A DNA stretch of 64,000 bases from Bombus terrestris (lineage: Eukaryota; Arthropoda; Insecta; Hymenoptera; Apidae): assembly GCF_910591885.1 (NCBI RefSeq), contig NC_063273.1, positions 186,001 through 250,000 on the forward strand, in the 5' to 3' direction. Both the position numbers and the translations under genes were made by a program. Positions 13,490 through 26,280 of this stretch are shown here, one piece after another; position 1 is the stretch's first letter; each line of letters opens with the position of its first letter. Under the pieces are notes generated by a model. That model did not search any database. It saw only the letters and a list, made by a program, of their open reading frames with translations, and was not told the origin of the DNA.

Positions 13490-15630
13490 CCAACGATGTC
13501 CAACGGTGTCCCACGTTGTCCAACGGTGTCCCACGTTGTCCCACGTTGTCCCACGTTGTCCCACGTTGTCCCACGTTGTCCCACGATGTCCCACGTTGTC
13601 CCACGTTGTCCCACGTTGTCCCACGTTGTCCCACGTTGTCCCACGTTGTCCCACGTTGTCCCACGATGTCCCACGTTGTCCCACGTTGTCCCACGTTGTC
13701 CCACGTTGTCCCACGTTGTCCCACGTTGTCCCACGTTGTCCCACGTTGTCCCACGGTGTCCAACGATGTCCCACGGTGTCCAACGATGTCCAACGGTGTC
13801 CCACGATGTCCAACGATGTCCAACGATGTCCAACGGTGTCCAACGGTGTCCCACGATGTCCAACGATGTCCAACGATGTCCAACGGTGTCCAACGGTGTC
13901 CCACGTTGTCCCACGTTGTCCCACGTTGTCCCACGGTGTCCAAAGATGTCCAACGGTGTCCCACGTTGTCCCACGTTGTCCCACGTTGTCCAACGATGTC
14001 CAACGGTGTCCCACGTTGTCCCACGTTGTCCCACGTTGTCCCACGTTGTCCCACGTTGTTCCATGGTTTCCCACGTTGTCCCACGTTGTCCCACGTTGTC
14101 CCACGGTGTCCAACGATGTCCAACGGTGTCCAACGGTGTCCAACGGTGTCCAACGATGTCCAACGATGTCCAACGATGTCCAACGGTGTCCAACGATGTC
14201 CAACGATGTCCAACGGTGTCCCACGATGTCCAACGATGTCCCACGGTGTCCAACGGTGTCCAACGATGTCCAACGGTGTCCAACGGTGTCCCACGATGTC
14301 CACCGATGTCCAACGATGTCCAACGGTGTCCCACGTTGTCCAACGGTGTCCCACGTTGTCCCACGTTGTCCCACGTTGTCCCACGTTGTCCCACGATGTC
14401 CCACGTTGTCCCACGTTGTCCCACGTTGTCCCACGTTGTCCCACGTTGTCCCACGTTGTCCCACGTTGTCCCACGGTGTCCAACGATGTCCAACGGTGTC
14501 CAACGGTGTCCAACGGTGTCCAACGGTGTCCCACGTTGTCCCACGTTGTCCCACGTTGTCCCACGTTGTCCCACGTTGTCCCACGATGTCCCACGTTGTC
14601 CCACGTTGTCCCACGTTGTCCCACGTTGTCCCACGTGGTCCCACGTTGTCCCACGTTGTCCCACGGTGTCCAACGGTGTCCAACGATGTCCCACGTTGTC
14701 CCACGTTGTCCCACGTTGTCCCACGTTGTCCCACGATGTCCCACGTTTTCCCACGTTGTCCCACGTTGTCCCACGTTGTCCCACGTTGTCCCACGTTGTC
14801 CCACGTTGTCCCACGTTGTCCCACGTTGTCCCACGTTGTCCCACGTTGTCCCACGTTGTCCCACGTTGTCCCACGTTGTCCCACGTTGTCCCACGGTGTC
14901 CAACGATGTCCAACGGTGTCCAGCGATGTCCAACGGTGTCCCACGTTGTCCCACGTTTTCCCACGTTGTCCAACGGTGTCCCACGTTGTCCCACGTTGTC
15001 CCACGTTGTCCCACGTTGTCCCACGTTGTCCCACGTTGTCCCACGTTGTCCCACGTTGTCCCACGTTGTCCCACGTTGTCCCACGTTGTCCCACGTTGTC
15101 CCACGTTGTCCCACGTTGTCCGACGTTGTCCCACGTTGTCCCACGTTGTCCCACGTTGTCCCACGTTGTCCCACGGTGTCCAACGGTGTCCAACGATGTC
15201 CCACGTTGTCCCACGTTGTCCCACGTTGTCCCACGTTGTCCCACGATGTCCCACGTTGTCCCACGTTGTCCCACGTTGTCCCACGTTGTCCCACGTTGTC
15301 CCACGTTGTCCCACGTTGTCCCACGTTGTCCCACGTTGTCCCACGTTGTCCCACGTTGTCCCACGGTGTCCAACGATGTCCAACGGTGTCCAGCGATGTC
15401 CAACGGTGTCCCACGTTGTCCCACGTTTTCCCACGTTGTCCCACGTTGTCCCACGTTTTCCCACGTTGTCCCACGTTGTCCCACGTTGTCCCACGTTGTC
15501 CCACGTTGTCCCACGGTGTCCAACGATGTCCAACGGTGTCCAGCGATGTCCAACGGTGTCCCACGTTGTCCCACGTTTTCCCACGTTGTCCCACGTTGTC
15601 CCACGGTGTCCAACGATGTCCAACGATGTC
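13490..15630. repeat. higher-order block, copy 3 of 3
   Basis: This copy is collinear with copy 1 at a constant 6,660-base offset from about 13,490 to 15,630, with only a few substituted units (for example type 2 at 13771 where copy 1 has type 4). It ends where copy 1 continues into the dyad at 9001 but this copy switches to types 6-4-6 at 15,631. Confidence 0.85.
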
Positions 15631-15940
15631 CAGCGATGTCCAACGGTGTCCAGCGATGTCCAACGGTGTCCCACGTTGTCCCACGTTTTCCCACGTTGTC
15701 CCACGTTGTCCCACGGTGTCCAACGATGTCCAACGATGTCCAACGGTGTCCCACGTTGTCCCACGTTGTTCCATGGTTTCCCACGTTGTCCCACGTTGTC
15801 CCACGTTGTCCCACGATGTCCCACGTTGTCCCACGTTGTTCCATGGTTTCCCACGTTGTCCCACGTTGTCCCACGTTGTCCCACGGTGTCCAACGATGTC
15901 CAACGGTGTCCAACGGTGTCCAACGGTGTCCAACGGTGTC
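15600..15940. repeat. double-dyad segment, copy 1 of 3
   Basis: Two type 6 units (15631, 15651), a type 7 and then two dyads only 70 bases apart (CCATGGTTTC at 15771 and 15841) make a distinctive signature. The same signature is at 39,600-39,820 and, with one type 6 changed to type 3, at 54,630-54,850. Confidence 0.8.
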
Positions 15941-17490
15941 CCACGTGGTCCCACGTTGTCCCACGTTGTCCCACGGTGTCCAACGGTGTCCCACGTTGTC
16001 CCACGGTGTCCAACGGTGTCCAACGATGTCCCACGTTGTCCCACGTTGTCCCACGTTGTCCCACGTTGTCCCACGATGTCCCACGTTGTCCCACGTTGTC
16101 CCACGTTGTCCCACGTTGTCCCACGTTGTCCCACGTTGTCCCACGTTGTCCCACGTTGTCCCACGTTGTCCCACGTTGTCCCACGTTGTCCCACGGTGTC
16201 CAACGATGTCCAACGGTGTCCAGCGATGTCCAACGGTGTCCCACGTTGTCCCACGTTTTCCCACGTTGTCCCACGTTGTCCCACGGTGTCCAACGATGTC
16301 CAACGATGTCCAACGGTGTCCCACGTTGTCCCACGTTGTTCCATGGTTTCCCACGTTGTCCCACGTTGTCCCACGTTGTCCCACGGTGTCCAACGATGTC
16401 CAACGGTGTCCAACGGTGTCCAACGGTGTCCCACGTTGTCCCACGTTGTCCCACGTTGTCCCACGTTGTCCCACGTTGTACCACGATGTCCCACGTTGTC
16501 CCACGTTGTCCCACGTTGTCCCACGTTGTCCCACGTGGTCCCACGTTGTCCCACGTTGTCCCACGTTGTCCCACGTTGTCCCACGTTGTCCCACGTTGTC
16601 CCACGTTGTCCCACGGTGTCCAACGGTGTCCAACGATGTCCCACGTTGTCCCACGTTGTCCCACGTTGTCCCACGTTGTCCCACGATGTCCCACGTTGTC
16701 CCACGGTGTCCAACGATGTCCAACGGTGTCCAACGGTGTCCAACGGTGTCCAACGGTGTCCCACGTTGTCCCACGTTGTCCCACGTTGTCCCACGTTGTC
16801 CCACGTGGTCCCACGTTGTCCCACGTTGTCCCACGGTGTCCAACGGTGTCCAACGATGTCCCACGTTGTCCCACGTTGTCCCACGTTGTCCCACGTTGTC
16901 CCACGATGTCCCACGTTGTCCCACGTTGTCCCACGTTGTCCCACGTTGTCCCACGTTGTCCCACGTTGTCCCACGTTGTCCCACGTTGTCCCACGTTGTC
17001 CCACGTTGTCCCACGTTGTCCCACGTTGTCCCACGGTGTCCAACGATGTCCAACGGTGTCCAGCGATGTCCAACGGTGTCCCACGTTGTCCCACGTTTTC
17101 CCACGTTGTCCCACGTTGTCCCACGGTGTCCAACGATGTCCAACGATGTCCAACGGTGTCCCACGTTGTCCCACGTTGTCCCACGGTGTCCAACGATGTC
17201 CAACGATGTCCAACGGTGTCCCACGTTGTCCCACGTTGTTCCATGGTTTCCCACGTTGTCCCACGTTGTCCCACGTTGTCCCACGGTGTCCAACGATGTC
17301 CAACGGTGTCCAACGGTGTCCAACGGTGTCCCACGTTGTCCCACGTTGTCCCACGTTGTCCCACGTTGTCCCACGTTGTCCCACGATGTCCCACGTTGTC
17401 CCACGTTGTCCCACGTTGTCCCACGTTGTCCCACGTGGTCCCACGTTGTCCCACGTTGTCCCACGTTGTCCCACGGTGTCCAACGATGTC
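15941..17490. repeat. type 11 and type 6 rich segment
   Basis: Type 11 units lie at 15941, 16531, 16801 and 17431, type 6 at 16221 and 17061, and dyads at 16341 and 17241. A unit ending in A (CCACGTTGTA) is at 16471. The unit vocabulary is that of 36.4-42.9 kb and 52.8-56.5 kb. No exact long partner was traced for the whole segment. Confidence 0.7.
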
Positions 17491-19710
17491 CAACGGTGTC
17501 CAGCGATGTCCAACGGTGTCCCACGTTGTCCCACGTTTTCCCACGTTGTCCCACGTTGTCCCACGTTGTCCCACGTTGTCCCACGTTGTCCCACGTTGTC
17601 CCACGTTGTCCCACGTTGTCCCACGGTGTCCAACGATGTCCAACGGTGTCCAGCGATGTCCAACGGTGTCCCACGTTGTCCCACGTTTTCCCACGTTGTC
17701 CCACGTTGTCCCACGGTGTCCAAAGATGTCCAACGATGTCCAACGGTGTCCCACGTTGTCCCACGTTGTTCCATGGTTTCCCACGTTGTCCCACGTTGTC
17801 CCACGTTGTCCCACGGTGTCCAACGGTGTCCAACGGTGTCCAACGGTGTCCAACGGTGTCCCACGTTGTCCCACGTTGTCCCACGTTGTCCCACGTTGTC
17901 CCACGTTGTCCCACGTTGTCCCACGTTGTCCCACGATGTCCCACGTTGTCCCACGTTGTCCCACGTTGTCCCACGTTGTCCCACGTTGTCCCACGTTGTC
18001 CCACGTTGTCCCACGTTGTCCCACGTTGTCCCACGTTGTCCCACGTTGTCCCACGTTGTCCCACGTTGTCCCACGTTGTCCCACGTTGTCCCACGTTGTC
18101 CCACGTTGTCCCACGTTGTCCCACGTTGTCCCACGTTGTCCAACGATGCCCAACGGTGTCCCACGTTGTCCCACGTTGTCCCACGTTGTCCCACGTTGTC
18201 CCACGTTGTCCAACGATGTCCAGCGGTGTCCCACGTTGTCCCACGTTGTTCCATGGTTTCCCACGTTGTCCCACGTTGTCCCACGTTGTCCCACGGTGTC
18301 CAACGGTGTCCAACGGTGTCCAACGGTGTCCAACGATGTCCCACGTTGTCCCACGTTGTCCCACGTTGTCCCACGGTGTCCAACGATGTCCAACGGTGTC
18401 CCACGTTGTCCCACGTTGTCCCACGTTGTCCCACGTTGTCCCACGTTGTTCCATGGTTTCCCACGTTGTCCCACGTTGTCCAACGGTGTCCCACGGTGTC
18501 CAACGGTGTCCCACGTTGTCCCACGTTGTCCCACGTTGTCCCACGTTGTCCCACGTTGTCCCACGTTGTCCCACGTTGTCCCACGTTGTCCCACGTTGTC
18601 CCACGTTGTCCAACGGTGTCCCACGGTGTCCCACGGTGTCCCACGTTGTCCCACGTTGTCCCACGTTGTCCCACGGTGTCCAACGATGTCGAACGGTGTC
18701 CCACGTTGTCCCACGTTGTCCCACGTTGTCCCACGTTGTCCCACGTTGTTCCATGGTTTCCCACGTTGTCCCACGTTGTCCCACGTTGTCCCACGGTGTC
18801 CAACGATGTCCAACGGTGTCCAACGGTGTCCCACGGTGTCCAACGGTGTCCCACGTTGTCCCACGTTGTCCCACGTTGTCCCACGTTGTCCCACGTTGTC
18901 CAACGGTGTCCCACGGTGTCCAACGGTGTCCCACGTTGTCCCACGTTGTCCCACGTTGTCCCACGTTGTCCCACGCTGTCCCACGTTGTCCCACGTTTTC
19001 CCACGGTGTCCAACGGTGTCCAACGATGTCCAACGGTGTCCAACGGTGTCCCACGATGTCCACCGATGTCCAACTGTGTCCAACGGTGTCCAACGGTGTC
19101 CAACGGTGTCCAACGATGTCCAACGATGTCCAACGATGTCCAACGGTGTCCAACGATGTCCAACGATGTCCAACGGTGTCCCACGATGTCCAACGATGTC
19201 CAACGATGTCCAACGGTGTCCAACGGTGTCCCACGTTGTCCCACGTTGTCCCACGTTGTCCCACGTTGTCCCACGATGTCCCACGTTGTCCCACGTTGTC
19301 CCACGTTGTCCCACGGTGTCCAACGGTGTCTAACGGTGTCCCACGGTGTCCAACGGTGTCCCACGTTGTCCCACGTTGTCCCACGTTGTCCCACGTTGTC
19401 CCACGTTGTCCAACGATGTCCAACGGTGTCCCACGTTGTCCCACGTTGTCCCACGTTGTCCCACGTTGTCCCACGTTGTCCCACGTTGTCCCACGTTGTT
19501 CCATGGTTTCCCACGTTGTCCCACGTTGTCCCACGTTGTCCCACGGTGTCCAACGATGTCCAGCGGTGTCCAACGGTGTCCAACGGTGTCCAACGATGTC
19601 CAACGATGTCCAACGATGTCCAACGGTGTCCAACGATGTCCAACGATGTCCAACGGTGTCCCACGATGTCCAACGATGTCCCACGGTGTCCAACGGTGTC
19701 CAACGATGTC
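17490..19710. repeat. block paired with 26.28-28.61 kb, copy 1
   Basis: The block matches the second copy at an offset of 8,790 up to the dyad at 18451 and 8,910 from about 18,690 on; the second copy is 120 bases (12 units) longer in between. Shared rare units are CAACGATGCC at 18141/26931, CAGCGGTGTC at 18221/27011 and 19561/28471, GAACGGTGTC at 18691/27601, CAACTGTGTC at 19071/27981 and type 12 at 19331/28241. CCACGCTGTC at 18971 is private to this copy. Confidence 0.88.
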
Positions 19711-20579
19711 CAACGGTGTCCAACGGTGTCCCACGATGTCCACCGATGTCCAACGATGTCCAACGGTGTCCCACGTTGTCCAACGGTGTCCCACGTTGTC
19801 CCACGTTGTCCCACGTTGTCCCACGTTGTCCCACGTTGTCCCACGATGTCCCACGTTGTCCCACGTTGTCCCACGTTGTCCCACGTTGTCCCACGTTGTC
19901 CCACGTTGTCCCACGTTGTCCCACGTTGTCCCACGTTGTCCCACGTTGTCCCACGTTGTCCCACGTTGTCCCACGTTGTCCCACGTTGTCCAACGGTGTC
20001 CCACGGTGTCCAACGGTGTCCCACGTTGTCCCACGTTGTCCCACGGTGTCCAACGATGTCGAACGGTGTCCCACGTTGTCCCACGTTGTCCCACGTTGTC
20101 CCACGTTGTCCCACGTTGTTCCATGGTTTCCCACGTTGTCCCACGTTGTCCCACGTTGTCCCACGGTGTCCAACGATGTCCAACGGTGTCCAACGGTGTC
20201 CAACGGTGTCCAACGGTGTCCAACGGTGTCCAACGATGTCCAACGATGTCCAACGATGTCCAACGGTGTCCAACGATGTCCAACGATGTCCAACGGTGTC
20301 CCACGATGTCCAACGATGTCCCACGGTGTCCAACGGTGTCCAACGATGTCCAACGGTGTCCAACGGTGTCCCACGATGTCCACCGATGTCCAACGATGTC
20401 CAACGGTGTCCCACGTTGTCCAACGGTGTCCCACGTTGTCCCACGTTGTCCCACGTTGTCCCACGTTGTCCCACGTTGTCCCACGATGTCCCACGTTGTC
20501 CCACGTTGTCCCACGTTGTCCCACGTTGTCCCACGTTGTCCCACGGTGTCCAACGATGTCCAACGATGTCCAACGGTGT

Positions 20580-21900
20580 CCCACGTTGTCCCACGTTGTT
20601 CCATGGTTTCCCACGTTGTCCCACGTTGTCCCACGTTGTCCCACGTTGTCCCACGTTGTCCCACGTTGTCCCACGTTGTCCCACGGTGTCCAACGATGTC
20701 CAACGGTGTCCAACGGTGTCCCACGGTGTCCAACGGTGTCCCACGTTGTCCCACGTTGTCCCACGTTGTCCCACGTTGTCCCACGTTGTCCAACGGTGTC
20801 CCACGGTGTCCAACGGTGTCCCACGTTGTCCCACGTTGTCCCACGTTGTCCCACGTTGTCCCACGTTGTCCCACGTTGTCCCACGTTGTCCCACGGTGTC
20901 CAACGGTGTCCAACGATGTCCAACGGTGTCCAACGGTGTCCCACGATGTCCACCGATGTCCAACGGTGTCCAACGGTGTCCAACGGTGTCCAACGGTGTC
21001 CAACGATGTCCAACGATGTCCAACGATGTCCAACGGTGTCCAACGATGTCCAACGATGTCCAACGGTGTCCCACGATGTCCAACGATGTCCAACGGTGTC
21101 CCACGTTGTCCCACGTTGTCCCACGTTGTCCCACGGTGTCCAACGATGTCCAACGGTGTCCCACGTTGTCCCACGTTGTCCCACGTTGTCCCACGTTGTC
21201 CCACGTTGTTCCATGGTTTCCCACGTTGTCCCACGTTGTCCCACGTTGTCCCACGGTGTCCAACGATGTCCAACGGTGTCCCACGTTGTCCCACGTTGTC
21301 CCACGTTGTCCCACGTTGTCCCACGATGTCCCACGTTGTCCCACGTTGTCCCACGTTGTCCCACGTTGTCCCACGTTGTCCCACGTTGTCCCACGTTGTC
21401 CCACGTTGTCCCACGGTGTCCAACGATGTCCAACGGTGTCCAACGATGTCCAACGGTGTCCCACGATGTCCAACGATGTCCAACGATGTCCAACGGTGTC
21501 CAACGGTGTCCCACGTTGTCCCACGTTGTCCCACGTTGTCCCACGGTGTCCAAAGATGTCCAACGGTGTCCCACGTTGTCCAACGGTGTCCCACGTTGTC
21601 CCACGTTGTCCCACGTTGTCCCACGTTGTCCCACGGTGTCCAACGATGTCCAACGGTGTCTAACGGTGTCCCACGGTGTCCAACGGTGTCCCACGTTGTC
21701 CCACGTTGTCCCACGTTGTCCCACGTTGTCCCACGTTGTCCCACGTTGTCCCACGTTGTCCCACGTTGTCCCACTGTGTCCAACGATGTCCAACGGTGTC
21801 CCACGTTGTCCAACGGTGTCCCACGTTGTCCCACGTTGTCCCACGTTGTCCCACGTTGTCCCACGTTGTCCCACGTTGTCCCACGTTGTCCCACGTTGTC
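20580..21900. repeat. 1.92-kb offset duplication, copy 1
   Basis: The segment is repeated at 22,500-23,820 with offset 1,920 (1,940 at its left end). CAAAGATGTC at 21551/23471, CCACTGTGTC at 21771/23691 and the dyad at 21211/23131 line up. The type 12 unit at 21661 aligns with type 2 at 23581 and with type 4 at 30671 in the third copy. Confidence 0.82.
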
Positions 21901-22370
21901 CCACGTTGTCCCACGTTGTCCAACGGTGTCCCACGGTGTCCAACGGTGTCCCACGTTGTCCCACGTTGTCCCACGTTGTCCCACGGTGTCCAACGATGTC
22001 GAACGGTGTCCCACGTTGTCCCACGTTGTCCCACGTTGTCCCACGTTGTCCCACGTTGTTCCATGGTTTCCCACGTTGTCCCACGTTGTCCCACGTTGTC
22101 CCACGGTGTCCAACGATGTCCAACGGTGTCCAACGGTGTCCAACGGTGTCCAACGGTGTCCAACGGTGTCCAACGATGTCCAACGATGTCCAACGATGTC
22201 CAACGGTGTCCAACGATGTCCAACGATGTCCAACGGTGTCCCACGATGTCCAACGATGTCCCACGGTGTCCAACGGTGTCCAACGATGTCCAACGGTGTC
22301 CAACGGTGTCCCACGATGTCCACCGATGTCCAACGATGTCCAACGGTGTCCCACGTTGTCCAACGGTGTC

Positions 22371-25300
22371 CCACGTTGTCCCACGTTGTCCCACGTTGTC
22401 CCACGTTGTCCCACGTTGTCCCACGATGTCCCACGTTGTCCCACGTTGTCCCACGGTGTCCCACGTTGTCCCACGTTGTCCCACGGTGTCCAACGATGTC
22501 CAACGATGTCCAACGGTGTCCCACGTTGTCCCACGTTGTTCCATGGTTTCCCACGTTGTCCCACGTTGTCCCACGTTGTCCCACGTTGTCCCACGTTGTC
22601 CCACGGTGTCCAACGATGTCCAACGGTGTCCAACGGTGTCCCACGGTGTCCAACGGTGTCCCACGTTGTCCCACGTTGTCCCACGTTGTCCCACGTTGTC
22701 CCACGTTGTCCAACGGTGTCCCACGGTGTCCAACGGTGTCCCACGTTGTCCCACGTTGTCCCACGTTGTCCCACGTTGTCCCACGTTGTCCCACGTTGTC
22801 CCACGTTGTCCCACGGTGTCCAACGGTGTCCAACGATGTCCAACGGTGTCCAACGGTGTCCCACGATGTCCACCGATGTCCAACGGTGTCCAACGGTGTC
22901 CAACGGTGTCCAACGGTGTCCAACGATGTCCAACGATGTCCAACGATGTCCAACGGTGTCCAACGGTGTCCAACGATGTCCAACGGTGTCCCACGATGTC
23001 CAACGATGTCCAACGGTGTCCCACGTTGTCCCACGTTGTCCCACGTTGTCCCACGGTGTCCAACGATGTCCAACGGTGTCCCACGTTGTCCCACGTTGTC
23101 CCACGTTGTCCCACGTTGTCCCACGTTGTTCCATGGTTTCCCACGTTGTCCCACGTTGTCCCACGTTGTCCCACGGTGTCCAACGATGTCCAACGGTGTC
23201 CCACGTTGTCCCACGTTGTCCCACGTTGTCCCACGTTGTCCCACGATGTCCCACGTTGTCCCACGTTGTCCCACGTTGTCCCACGTTGTCCCACGTTGTC
23301 CCACGTTGTCCCACGTTGTCCCACGTTGTCCCACGGTGTCCAACGATGTCCAACGGTGTCCAACGATGTCCAACGGTGTCCCACGATGTCCAACGATGTC
23401 CAACGATGTCCAACGGTGTCCAACGGTGTCCCACGTTGTCCCACGTTGTCCCACGTTGTCCCACGGTGTCCAAAGATGTCCAACGGTGTCCCACGTTGTC
23501 CAACGGTGTCCCACGTTGTCCCACGTTGTCCCACGTTGTCCCACGTTGTCCCACGGTGTCCAACGATGTCCAACGGTGTCCCACGGTGTCCCACGGTGTC
23601 CAACGGTGTCCCACGTTGTCCCACGTTGTCCCACGTTGTCCCACGTTGTCCCACGTTGTCCCACGTTGTCCCACGTTGTCCCACGTTGTCCCACTGTGTC
23701 CAACGATGTCCAACGGTGTCCCACGTTGTCCAACGGTGTCCCACGTTGTCCCACGTTGTCCCACGTTGTCCCACGTTGTCCCACGTTGTCCCACGTTGTC
23801 CCACGTTGTCCAACGGTGTCCCACGGTGTCCAACGGTGTCCCACGTTGTCCCACGTTGTCCCACGTTGTCCCACGGTGTCCAACGATGTCCAACGGTGTC
23901 CCACGATGTCCAACGATGTCCAACGATGTCCAACGGTGTCCAACGGTGTCCCACGTTGTCCCACGTTGTCCCACGTTGTCCCACTGTGTCCAACGATGTC
24001 CAACGGTGTCCCACGTTGTCCAACGGTGTCCCACGTTGTCCCACGTTGTCCCACGTTGTCCCACGTTGTCCCACGATGTCCCACGTTGCCCCACGTTGTC
24101 CCACGTTGTCCCACGTTGTCCCACGTTGTCCCACGTTGTCCCACGTTGTCCCACGGTGTCCAACGGTGTCCAACGATGTCCAACGGTGTCCAACGGTGTC
24201 CCACGATGTCCACCGATGTCCAACGGTGTCCAACGGTGTCCAACGGTGTCCAACGGTGTCCAACGATGTCCAACGATGTCCAACGGTGTCCCACGATGTC
24301 CAACGATGTCCAACGATGTCCAACGGTGTCCCACGTTGTCCCACGTTGTCCCACGATGTCCCACGTTGTCCCACGTTGTCCCACGTTGTCCCACGTTGTC
24401 CCACGTTGTCCCACGTTGTCCCACGTTGTCCCACGTTGTCCAACGATGTCCAACGGTGTCCCACGTTGTCCCACGTTGTCCTACGTTGTCCCACGTTGTC
24501 CCACGTTGTCCCACGTTGTCCCACGGTGTCCAACGGTGTCCAACGGTGTCCCACGATGTCCACCGATGTCCAACGGTGTCCAACGGTGTCCAACGGTGTC
24601 CAACGGTGTCCAACGATGTCCCACGTTGTCTCACGTTGTCCCACGTTGTCCCACGGTGTCCAACGATGTCCAACGGTGTCCCACGTTGTCCCACGTTGTC
24701 CCACGTTGTCCCACGTTGTCCCACGTTGTTCCATGGTTTCCCACGTTGTCCCACGTTGTCCCACGTTGTCCCACGGTGTCCAACGATGTCCAACGGTGTC
24801 CAACGGTGTCCCACGGTGTCCAACGGTGTCCCACGTTGTCCCACGTTGTCCCACGTTGTCCCACGTTGTCCCACGTTGTCCAACGGTGTCCCACGGTGTC
24901 CAACGGTGTCCCACGTTGTCCCACGTTGTCCCACGTTGTCCCACGTTGTCCCACGTTGTCCCACGTTGTCCCACGTTGTCCCACGTTGTCCCACGTTGTC
25001 CCACGTTGTCCAACGGTGTCCCACGGTGTCCAACGGTGTCCCACGTTGTCCCACGTTGTCCCACGTTGTCCCACGGTGTCCAACGATGTCCAACGGTGTC
25101 CCACGTTGTCCCACGTTGTCCCACGTTGTCCCACGTTGTCCCACGTTGTCCCACGTTGTCCCACGGTGTCCAACGATGTCCCACGGTGTCCCACGTTGTC
25201 CAACGGTGTCCCACGTTGTCCCACGTTGTCCCACGTTGTCCCACGTTGTCCCACGTTGTCCCACGATGTCCCACGTTGTCCCACGTTGTCCCACGTTGTC

Positions 25301-26280
25301 CCACGTTGTCCCACGTTGTCCCACGTTGTCCCACGATGTCCCACGTTGTCCCACGTTGTCCCACGTTGTCCCACGTTGTCCCACGTTGTCCCACGTTGTC
25401 CCACGGTGTCCAACGATGTCCAACGGTGTCCCACGTTGTCCCACGTTGTCCCACGGTGTCCAACGATGTCCAACGGTGTCCAACGATGTCCAACGGTGTC
25501 CCACGATGTCCAACGATGTCCAACGATGTCCAACGGTGTCCATCGGTGTCCCACGTTGTCCCACGTTGTCCCACGTTGTCCCACGGTGTCCAACGATGTC
25601 CAACGGTGTCCCACGTTGTCCAACGGTGTCCCACGTTGTCCCACGTTGTCCCACGTTGTCCCACGTTGTCCCACGTTGTCCCACGATGTCCCACGTTGTC
25701 CCACGTTGTCCCACGTTGTCCCACGTTGTCCCACGTTGTCCCACGTTGTCCCACGGTGTCCAACGATGTCCAACGGTGTCCCACGTTGTCCAACGGTGTC
25801 CCACGTTGTCCCACGTTGTCCCACGTTGTCCCACGATGTCCCACGTTGTCCCACGTTGTCCCACGTTGTCCCACGTTGTCCCACGTTGTCCCACGTTGTC
25901 CCACGTTGTCCCACGATGTCCCACGTTGTCCCACGTTGTCCCACGTTGTCCCACGTTGTCCCACGTTGTCCCACGTTGTCCCACGTTGTCCCACGTTGTC
26001 CCACGTTGTCCCACGTTGTCCCACGGTGTCCAACGATGTCCAACGGTGTCCAACGATGTCCAACGGTGTCCCACGATGTCCAACGATGTCCAACGATGTC
26101 CAACGGTGTCCAACGGTGTCCCACGATGTCCAACGATGTCCAACGATGTCCAACGGTGTCCAACGGTGTCCCACGTTGTCCCACGTTGTCCCACGTTGTC
26201 CCACGGTGTCCAACGATGTCCAACGGTGTCCCACGTTGTCCCACGTTGTCCCACGTTGTCCAACGATGTCCAACGGTGTC
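22371..26280. repeat. 3.9-kb block paired with 29.46-33.41 kb, copy 1
   Basis: The block is collinear with the second copy at offset 7,090, then 7,150 after a 60-base (six-unit) insertion in the second copy at about 31,521-31,580, then 7,130 after a two-unit difference near 26,000. Landmarks are CAAAGATGTC 23471/30561, CCACTGTGTC 23691/30781 and 23981/31071, CCACGTTGCC 24081/31171, CTACGTTGTC 24481/31631, TCACGTTGTC 24631/31781 and CATCGGTGTC 25541/32691. The left part also contains copy 2 of the 1.92-kb duplication (22,500-23,820). Confidence 0.9.
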